A stretch of DNA of 22,055 bases from JAQBDA01 sp041301185 (lineage in GTDB: Bacteria > Chloroflexota > Anaerolineae > Anaerolineales > UBA4823), in the NCBI GenBank assembly GCA_041301185.1, contig JBFYSV010000230.1, positions 1 to 22,055 on the forward strand. The letters are read 5' to 3'. Of this stretch, positions 1 through 5,309 are shown piece after piece. Made by a program: the position numbers and the translations under genes. The number at the start of each line of letters is the position of its first letter. Positions within the stretch are counted from its first letter, which is position 1. The notes beneath the pieces were generated by a model. It ran no database searches and was not told the origin of the DNA. It saw nothing but the letters and a program-made list of their open reading frames with translations.

Positions 1-2
1 CC

Positions 3-1502
3 ACCGGCACGATCGAGGTGGAAGCCCGCCAGGTGGTGGTGCTCAACCCCGCCAAACCAACTCCCCTGCTGATCAGCGCCGATGAAACCGCCGACGAGCA
101 CACCCGCCTGCGCTACCGCTACCTGGATTTGCGCCGGGAGCGTATGCGGGATAACCTGGTGCTGCGTCACCGGACGGTAAAGTTCATCCGGGATTACCTG
201 GACCAGCGCGGCTTTCTGGAAGTGGAAACCCCGATTCTGTTCAAGACCACCCCGGAAGGGGCGCGGGATTACCTGGTGCCTTCCCGCGTCCACCCGGGTG
301 AGTTTTATGCCCTGCCGCAATCGCCCCAGCAGCTCAAGCAGCTCCTGATGGTGGGCGGCATCGAGCGCTATTTCCAGATCGCCCGTTGCTTCCGGGATGA
401 AGACCAGCGGGGGGACCGCCAACCGGAGTTCACCCAGCTAGACCTGGAGATGTCGTTTGTCACTCGTGAGGATATTATGGCGCTGGCAGAAGACCTGTTC
501 ACCAGGCTGGTGGCAGAGGTTGTCCCCCACAAGCGTCTGTTGGCTTCCCCCTGGCCGCGCCTCAGCTACCCGGAGGCCTTGTTGCGTTTCGGCAAAGACA
601 ACCCTGACCTGCGCTTTGGGCTGGAGCTGGTGGATGTCACTGACCTGGCGCCGGGTTGCGGCTTTTCGGTCTTCGAGAACACGGTCGCTTCGGGCGGTCA
701 TGTGCGCGGCATTAATGTCCGCGGTATGGGAGATGCCAGCCGCAAGCAGATCGACGAGCTGACCGAGTACGTGCGCAAGTTCAAATCCAAAGGGCTGGCT
801 TACCTGGCCCTGGCTGCCGACCGGCAGCAGCGCTCTTCCTTTGCGAAATTTCTGTCTCCTGAAACGTCCCAAGCTCTCATCCAGCGCATGGGAGGCGAGC
901 CTGGCGACCTGCTGCTGTTTGTTGCCGACCAGCCTGCGGTAGTCTTCGAGAGCCTGGGTCGGCTGCGCGAGCTGCTCGGCGACCAGCTCGGCTTGCGCGA
1001 CCCAGACCTGCTGGCTTTTTGCTGGGTGATCGACTTCCCATTCGTGATGTATAACGAGGATGAAAATCGCTGGGATCCCAGCCATCACCTGTTCACCGCC
1101 CCCATGCCAGAAGATATCCACCTGCTGGATAGCGACCCGGGCAAAGCCCGCGGGCAGCAGTACGACATGGTGCTCAACGGTTACGAGGTGGGCGGCGGGT
1201 CGATCCGGATCCACAATAGCGATCTTCAGGAGAGAGTCTTTGCCCTGATCGGTCTAGAGCCGCAGGTTGCCCGGGAGCGTTTTGGGCATATGCTGGAGGC
1301 TTTCCAGTACGGAACGCCGCCCCACGGAGGCATCGCCCCTGGCATTGACCGCGTCTGCATGCTGCTGGCTGGCGAGCCGAATATTCGCGAGGTCATCGCC
1401 TTCCCCAAGAACCAGGCTGCCCGGGATGTCATGGCAGATGCGCCCTCCGCCGCCGATCCTGCCCAGCTCAAAGAGCTGCACATCCGGTTGGATTTAGATT
1501 GA
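3..1502 (+). CDS. aspS: Aspartyl-tRNA synthetase, 5'-truncated by window edge
   Basis: Class II aminoacyl-tRNA synthetase that charges tRNA with aspartate in the cytoplasm. The frame is open from the first complete codon (base 3) and ends at TGA 1500-1502, giving about 499 residues. Bacterial AspRS is usually near 590, so roughly 90 N-terminal residues (most of the anticodon-binding OB fold) lie outside the window. Visible hallmarks are RYRYLDLRR, the QSPQQLKQLLMVGG segment, class II motif 2 (FRDEDQRGDRQPEFTQLD), a bacterial-type GAD insertion in the middle, NGYEVGGGSIRIH, and motif 3 (GIAPGIDRVCMLLAGEPNIR). A GTG at 18 is an internal valine, not the start. The asnS gene follows directly. With AsnRS encoded, this enzyme would be expected to be tRNA-Asp-specific, but the residues that would show it are in the missing N-terminus. 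Confidence 0.97.
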   Translation, partial: TGTIEVEARQVVVLNPAKPTPLLISADETADEHTRLRYRYLDLRRERMRDNLVLRHRTVKFIRDYLDQRGFLEVETPILFKTTPEGARDYLVPSRVHPGEFYALPQSPQQLKQLLMVGGIERYFQIARCFRDEDQRGDRQPEFTQLDLEMSFVTREDIMALAEDLFTRLVAEVVPHKRLLASPWPRLSYPEALLRFGKDNPDLRFGLELVDVTDLAPGCGFSVFENTVASGGHVRGINVRGMGDASRKQIDELTEYVRKFKSKGLAYLALAADRQQRSSFAKFLSPETSQALIQRMGGEPGDLLLFVADQPAVVFESLGRLRELLGDQLGLRDPDLLAFCWVIDFPFVMYNEDENRWDPSHHLFTAPMPEDIHLLDSDPGKARGQQYDMVLNGYEVGGGSIRIHNSDLQERVFALIGLEPQVARERFGHMLEAFQYGTPPHGGIAPGIDRVCMLLAGEPNIREVIAFPKNQAARDVMADAPSAADPAQLKELHIRLDLD

Positions 1503-1516
1503 ACCCCTGATACAAT
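1488..1516 (+). promoter_or_regulatory. Probable promoter of asnS
   Basis: TTGGAT (1488-1493), a 17-base spacer and TACAAT (1511-1516) preceded by TG plus one base, so an extended -10. The -35 box overlaps the last codons of aspS. Predicted transcription starts near 1523, leaving a leader of about 45 nt. asnS could thus be made independently of aspS. This is pattern matching to the sigma-70 consensus only. Confidence 0.5.
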
Positions 1517-1568
1517 CCATGCACAGGACACTCCACCCTTGCTTGCGGAGAGAAGAAAGGAACATACC

Positions 1569-2912
1569 ATGGCTCCAGTAATTCGAGTTGATAAAATTGC
1601 AGATTTTGACGGGCAGGAAGTTACCCTGCGCGGCTGGGTCTATAACCGTACTCACAAAGGCAAGCTGGTCTTCCTGCTGGTGCGGGACGGCTATGGCTTC
1701 GCCCAATGTGTGGTTTTCAAGAACGACCTGGACGAGGCGCTCTTCGACCAGATCACCCGCCTGCCCCAGGAATCTTCGGTCATTGTGACCGGAAAAGTGC
1801 GCTCAGACCCGCGCGCCCCGGGCATCCCCGGCGGCTTCGAGGTGGGGGTGACTGCGCTGCAGATCGTCCAGGCCGCATCCGATGACTACCCCCTGGCGCT
1901 TAAAGAGCACGGGGTGGATTTCGTCCTCGACCACCGCCACCTGTGGCTACGCATGCCCAGCCAGTGGGCGATTTTGCGCATTCGCTCTGCTGTGATCACC
2001 GCCATCCGGGAGTGGTTTGATCTCAATGGCTTCATCAATATGGATACCCCCATCCTCACCCCGGCAGCCTGCGAGGGAACCACCACCCTGTTCGAAACCA
2101 CGTACTTTGACGAGGGCGTGGCCTATCTGGCGCAGAGCGGTCAACTCTACAACGAAGCCAACATCTTCGCCTTTAGCAAGGTGTACTGCTTTGGGCCTAC
2201 CTTCCGGGCGGAGAAATCCAAGACCCGCCGCCACCTGACCGAGTTCTGGATGGTGGAGCCGGAGGTGGCATTCTGTGACCTGGACGGGCTGATGGAGATC
2301 GAGGAGCAGTTCGTCAGCCATATTGTCCAGCGTGTCCTGGAGCGCTGCCCTGCGGAGCTGAAATCGCTGGAGCGGGATACCACCTCCCTGCAGCGGGTTA
2401 TCCCACCGTTCCCGCGCATCTCTTATGACGAAGCCTTGAAAATCTTGCAGCAGGTTCGCGACGAGACAGACGACCCCGAGCAGAAAGAGCTGCTGGCGAT
2501 CGAGTGGGGCATGGATTTCGGCGCTCCCCACGAGACCGCCCTGACCGAGCGCTTCGAGAAGCCGGTTTTTGTCTACGGCTATCCGACCCAGGTGAAAGCC
2601 TTCTACATGGAGCCCTGGCCTGGGCGTCCGGAGGTTTGCAAGAGCGTCGACATGCTCGCCCCGGAGGGCTACGGTGAGATCACCGGCGGCAGCGAGCGCA
2701 TCTCAGACCCCGACCTGCTGCTCCAGCGCCTGCACCAGCATGACCTGCCTGAAGATGCCTTCCGCTGGTATATCGACCTGCGCCGCTACGGCAGCGTGCC
2801 GCACTCCGGCTTTGGCATGGGCGTCGAGCGCACTGTCTCCTGGCTGACCGGCATCAAGCATATCCGCGAGACGATTCCCTTCCCGCGCACCATCAAGAGG
2901 GTGTACCCGTAG
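1569..2912 (+). CDS. asnS: Asparaginyl-tRNA synthetase
   Basis: Class II synthetase that attaches asparagine to tRNA-Asn, sparing the cell the transamidation route for this tRNA. The protein has 447 residues, a normal length. Residues 1-100 form the OB-fold anticodon domain (VTLRGWVYN, VIVTGKVRSDPRAPG). The catalytic core follows, with the AsnRS-typical LAQSGQLYNE, motif 2 (FGPTFRAEKSKTRRHLTEFW), the long EPEV region, and motif 3 (GFGMGVERTVSWLTGIKHIRE). The ATG at 1569 is chosen because AGAAAGG (1554-1560) lies 8 nt upstream. A TTG at 1539 would add ten residues that do not resemble the family. The 3' end overlaps the convergent TPR-like gene by 20 bases. Confidence 0.97.
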   Translation: MAPVIRVDKIADFDGQEVTLRGWVYNRTHKGKLVFLLVRDGYGFAQCVVFKNDLDEALFDQITRLPQESSVIVTGKVRSDPRAPGIPGGFEVGVTALQIVQAASDDYPLALKEHGVDFVLDHRHLWLRMPSQWAILRIRSAVITAIREWFDLNGFINMDTPILTPAACEGTTTLFETTYFDEGVAYLAQSGQLYNEANIFAFSKVYCFGPTFRAEKSKTRRHLTEFWMVEPEVAFCDLDGLMEIEEQFVSHIVQRVLERCPAELKSLERDTTSLQRVIPPFPRISYDEALKILQQVRDETDDPEQKELLAIEWGMDFGAPHETALTERFEKPVFVYGYPTQVKAFYMEPWPGRPEVCKSVDMLAPEGYGEITGGSERISDPDLLLQRLHQHDLPEDAFRWYIDLRRYGSVPHSGFGMGVERTVSWLTGIKHIRETIPFPRTIKRVYP

Positions 2913-3333
2913 TCGTCTGTATCCTTTCACGCCCCCGTGTAACCGCATCTTGCACCACATCGCCGTAGGCGCCTGGCTGCAGGTCGGATAGCCGCTCGGC
3001 TGCCAGCGCGTAATATTTGCCAGCTGATTCTGGGTCGTTGATCTGCTCGTAAGAGTATCCCAGGTTCAAATATAGGGATGGGTAAAAGCCCTGCACGCGT
3101 TCATCTCCGGCAGCCTGGGCTTTTTCTAGCGCCACCTGGTTCCAGGACAGCATAGCTTCCGGGGTTTCTTGCTGCCGGGCCAGATAATGAGCAGCGATGC
3201 AGGCTTCCAAGTCATCCGTGCTGCTTTCCCACGCCCGGGTAAAGAGCGCCCGGGCATCATCCAGCCTGTCTTCCGCTTCGGCCTGCATGCCCTGCACGCA
3301 CAGTTTCACAACCGGGTTGTCAGGATCGATCAA
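2893..3333 (-). CDS. TPR-like small protein of the EACC1-caspase operon
   Basis: A 146-residue, helix-rich soluble protein. No signal peptide or membrane segment is seen. Tetratricopeptide-like helical pairs run through the whole chain: residues 8-50 (Asp/Glu-rich DDARALFTRAW), 55-90, and 100-135 (YPSLYLNLGYSYEQ, AGKYYALAAERL). Similar short proteins starting near MDPDNPVV-LC are, from memory, widespread in actinobacteria and Chloroflexota and sometimes carry an unsupported rRNA methyltransferase label; no methyltransferase motif is visible here. The start is TTG 3333, with AGGGAAAGG just upstream inside the last codons of the caspase gene and only 3 nt between the two genes, so translation is probably coupled. 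By position it is the third component of the conflict module, perhaps an adaptor or sensor (inference). Confidence 0.8.
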   Translation of the reverse strand: MIDPDNPVVKLCVQGMQAEAEDRLDDARALFTRAWESSTDDLEACIAAHYLARQQETPEAMLSWNQVALEKAQAAGDERVQGFYPSLYLNLGYSYEQINDPESAGKYYALAAERLSDLQPGAYGDVVQDAVTRGRERIQTTTGTPS

Positions 3334-3336
3334 CGT

Positions 3337-4437
3337 CTACCTTTCCCTGGGTATGTGAACGGTGATTGTCTTGCTGGCTTCGTAGTACACCCGCCTCCCC
3401 GATTCAGCCACCGCCGAGATGTCCACCGTCTCCACATACTCGCCAGTGGCAAGATAGTCGCAGCTAAAAACCATATAGCGCCACCTGCCCGGCGGCAGCG
3501 AGAACGTCTCGCGCAGTAATTCCTGGTTATGGGTGACTTCCACTTCGCTTAATTCTTCCTGGCTGTTGTTGGTCATGCTGGCAGTCCAGCGCACGCTCTC
3601 CCCGGCAACTGCGTGTTCGGGTTGGTGGGTCAGTCGTACCGATAGCTTAGGACCGGGTAGCTGCCGGGCAGCGCCGGCATCAATCTGCGGGTTGCGTGCG
3701 ATGACCATCTGCCCTTCCACCTGCTGCGCCCACATTTGCGGCGTCTGGCGGGCTTCCTTGCTGGAGACTAACTGCTGGTAGGCGTAGTTGTATAGCTCAT
3801 CCAGGGTGATGTACCCATCCTGGTTCAAATCCGCTGTCCCGCTCTGCATTCCCTCCACCAGGTGCTGGGTGAATACCGATTGGCGACCGTCGCCCAGCAG
3901 CCGGTCGCCTTCCCAGGCGTACTCCACCGAGTTGCTGGCGGTCAGAACCACCCGCCCGTAGCCGCTGCCTGCCAGGATATCCTCCACTCCAGGGTTGCTG
4001 CCCAGGATAGATTTGGCCCCACCCGTCCCAAATGCCCCGCTGAAGCAGCAATCCAGGATAACCACATTGCGCCGCGACTGGGTTTTATCGATCTGGCGGC
4101 GGATAAATCCGGCATCGATGCTGCTGGCGCTCAGCGTCTCGCTCTCACTGTCTTTCACCGCCAGGTAGAGATCGCCGTACTCGTCCTTGATCCCGTGCCC
4201 GGAGTAATACAATAAGAGCAAGTCATCCCGCTTGCGCCGCTGGTACAGCCGGGCGATCTGCCGGTTGATCACCCGCTGCGTTTCGTTGATCAGCGGGATG
4301 GTCTGGAATCCGCCGATCTCCGCCCGCCCCAGCACCTGCACCAGCGCTTGAGCATCCTGGCTGGGCGTCTCCAGGCGAGTGAATTTCGGGTCGTCGAACT
4401 CGTAGTTGGCGATGATTAACGCCAGTCGGTCGGGCAT
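3337..4437 (-). CDS. Caspase-fold cysteine protease with EF-hand-like loop
   Basis: A peptidase C14 (caspase/metacaspase-like) protein of 366 residues. The N-terminal domain (1-200) starts with RLALIIANYEF and carries the catalytic dyad: His81 in YYSGHG and Cys131 in LDCCFSG. Immediately after it, residues 203-214 form a textbook 12-residue EF-hand loop (DLNQDGYITLDE, with Asp, Asn, Asp at positions 1, 3, 5 and Glu at 12). Residues about 262-362 look like an Ig/CARDB-type beta-sandwich (SVRLTHQPEHAVAGESV, SLPPGRWRYMVFSCDY). No signal peptide or membrane helix is seen, so it is probably cytoplasmic. It sits 19 nt downstream of the EACC1-like gene and 3 nt upstream of the TPR-like gene. The upstream Shine-Dalgarno is weak, suggesting coupling. 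Such proteases act as effectors in bacterial conflict systems; its substrate is unknown. Confidence 0.9.
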   Translation of the reverse strand: MPDRLALIIANYEFDDPKFTRLETPSQDAQALVQVLGRAEIGGFQTIPLINETQRVINRQIARLYQRRKRDDLLLLYYSGHGIKDEYGDLYLAVKDSESETLSASSIDAGFIRRQIDKTQSRRNVVILDCCFSGAFGTGGAKSILGSNPGVEDILAGSGYGRVVLTASNSVEYAWEGDRLLGDGRQSVFTQHLVEGMQSGTADLNQDGYITLDELYNYAYQQLVSSKEARQTPQMWAQQVEGQMVIARNPQIDAGAARQLPGPKLSVRLTHQPEHAVAGESVRWTASMTNNSQEELSEVEVTHNQELLRETFSLPPGRWRYMVFSCDYLATGEYVETVDISAVAESGRRVYYEASKTITVHIPRER

Positions 4438-4456
4438 GGGAGTCGTCCGGATGGGG

Positions 4457-4864
4457 TTATGCTTTTGGGGCGGGGGGCGGCGTGCTGGGCGGGATTTTGC
4501 TCAGCTCGTTGACCAGGTCCAGCAGCTCTTTCTGGCTGAGGCGCTTTTCGGGTGTGAACTCCACCTCCACTCCGGCGGGGGTCTTAATCCGCACCCGGCG
4601 GTTCTCACCCCGCAGCGACCAGGCTTGCAGGAAGCTCACCAGGTTGGGCAACAACGCCGGGAGAGCCACCACCAGCAACGCGCCGATGGTGAACGGATCG
4701 CCTTTAGCCCCTTTTTGAGGGTCGCTTTCATGCAGGGTTTCAACCGAATCTGCTCCCAGATCGCGCAGCTCGCCCATCAATAACCTGGAAAGCTCGTCCA
4801 GGTATTCCGGGTCTGCCAGCGGGTCAGCGATCGACAGGTAGAGTATGATCTTATCCTCGGGCAT
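4457..4864 (-). CDS. EACC1-like protein (effector-associated constant component)
   Basis: A 135-residue protein. Residues 5-45 form a beta-alpha segment (IILYLSIADPLADPEYLDELS). Residues 58-82 form a hydrophobic helix with LPNLVSFLQAW. Residues 88-105 are a strongly charged beta-hairpin (RRVRIKTPAGVEVEFTPE). Then comes an amphipathic helix (QKELLDLVNELSK) and a Pro-rich tail. This layout matches the EACC1 family, described computationally as a constant partner of effector proteases and NTPases in bacterial conflict systems; I assign it from memory of the pattern. ATG 4864 is used because AGGAG lies 6 nt upstream. An upstream start at 4930 has no Shine-Dalgarno and lies downstream of the predicted transcription start only by a few bases. 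It is the first gene of the operon, before the caspase. Confidence 0.75.
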   Translation of the reverse strand: MPEDKIILYLSIADPLADPEYLDELSRLLMGELRDLGADSVETLHESDPQKGAKGDPFTIGALLVVALPALLPNLVSFLQAWSLRGENRRVRIKTPAGVEVEFTPEKRLSQKELLDLVNELSKIPPSTPPPAPKA

Positions 4865-4941
4865 GCCTGCTCCTGTTGGGTAATGACTTACGCAGTTGGT
4901 AGGAAGATGGGAGTGTATTCCACGCAGCATCCTATGGGGTT

Positions 4942-4970
4942 ATTATCGCTTATTTCCTTTGGGCTGTAAA
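4942..4970 (-). promoter_or_regulatory. Probable promoter of the EACC1-caspase-TPR operon
   Basis: On the minus strand TTTACA (4970-4965), a 17-base spacer and GATAAT (4947-4942). Predicted transcription begins near 4935, giving a leader of about 70 nt before ATG 4864. It points away from the 6S RNA promoter about 75 bases further up. No operator-like palindrome was seen overlapping it. Confidence 0.5.
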
Positions 4971-5042
4971 CGCAATTCCCCAGCTTTCAAATCTGTTGAG
5001 ACCACTCTAATGTTAAATCACCTACTCACCAGAATATTTTTA

Positions 5043-5051
5043 TGGTATAAG
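5043..5051 (+). promoter_or_regulatory. Extended -10 promoter element of the 6S-like RNA
   Basis: TGGTATAAG, i.e. TG, one base, then TATAAG (5046-5051). There is no convincing -35 box at the usual distance; an extended -10 can work without one. It predicts an RNA start at about 5057-5058, two or three bases before the closing stem of the structured RNA. Confidence 0.4.
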
Positions 5052-5056
5052 ATAGA

Positions 5057-5230
5057 TGACCCTGCTGTGCGCGTGATGCCGCAACCCGGTTTTGAGCCAA
5101 CACCCACTTTTCGGGTCTCAGACTTCCACTCGCAACGCGATAGGCTCGAGCCAAGGCGAAGCGTTTTGGAGAGGGACCCAACCTGCGAAGGCAGGTTCAA
5201 AACTTAGCAGCACACGGCATGGTGGGGTGA
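5057..5230 (+). ncRNA. ssrS: Probable 6S RNA
   Basis: A region of about 170 nt with no believable gene but an extended fold. The ends close in a long stem: 5060-5070 (CCCTGCTGTGC) pairs with 5217-5227. It continues through 5072-5075 with 5213-5216, 5077-5079 with 5210-5212 and 5081-5082 with 5207-5208. This makes 20 pairs with only two single-base bulges and one mismatch. The apical arm pairs 5088-5098 (GGTTTTGAGCC) with 5143-5152 (GGCTCGAGCC). On the 3' side of the middle is a hairpin 5180-5186/5191-5197 with outer pairs 5163-5168/5198-5203. A long rod with an open middle and a 3'-side hairpin, ending in CGGCAT...GGGG, is the 6S RNA plan. 6S RNA binds the housekeeping RNA polymerase holoenzyme as a promoter mimic. 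The assignment rests on structure and partial sequence memory, not on a covariance search. Confidence 0.6.
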
Positions 5231-5233
5231 TAA

Positions 5234-5260
5234 TTTCTCAGCCGCTTTGGCGGTGAGGAA
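5234..5260. other. Hairpin between 6S-like RNA and terminator
   Basis: TTTCTCA pairs with TGAGGAA and CCGC with GCGG around a TTTG loop (5246-5249), with one bulged G at 5241; 11 pairs with one wobble. There is no U-tract behind it, so by itself it is not a good terminator. It may be a processing signal at the 3' end of the 6S-like transcript. Confidence 0.4.
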
Positions 5261-5268
5261 ATGAGAGG

Positions 5269-5306
5269 AAGTCTCTTGATCAAACACTCAAGAGGCTTCT
5301 GATTTT
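5269..5306 (+). terminator. Probable rho-independent terminator
   Basis: AAGTCTCTTGA (5269-5279) pairs with TCAAGAGGCTT (5288-5298), eleven pairs with one wobble around an 8-base loop, followed on the + strand by CTGATTTT. It would end the 6S-like transcript. The same stem lies just after the stop of the minus-strand membrane protein and may also serve it, though the minus-strand tail (CCTCTCATTT) is a poor U-tract. Confidence 0.55.
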
Positions 5307-5309
5307 AAG

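Noticed and set aside
438..1214. Open frame of 258 codons on the minus strand within aspS
   Set aside because: Antisense shadow in a high-GC gene; aspS is unmistakable on the + strand.
1539..1568. TTG 1539 as the asnS start
   Set aside because: It would translate the Shine-Dalgarno region; ATG 1569 has a well-placed AGAAAGG.
4865..4930. N-terminal extension of the EACC1-like protein to 4930
   Set aside because: No ribosome-binding site there, and ATG 4864 has AGGAG at the right distance; the extra residues look like untranslated leader.
4896..5207. Small + strand open frame across the 6S-like region
   Set aside because: The region folds as RNA, the predicted peptide has no resemblance to a protein, and the RNA start at about 5057 lies inside the frame.
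5057..5230. tmRNA, SRP RNA or RNase P RNA as the identity of the structured RNA
   Set aside because: No tRNA-like ends or tag frame for tmRNA, no GGAA-type SRP tetraloop with the conserved asymmetric loop, and none of the RNase P core words. The rod with open centre fits 6S better.
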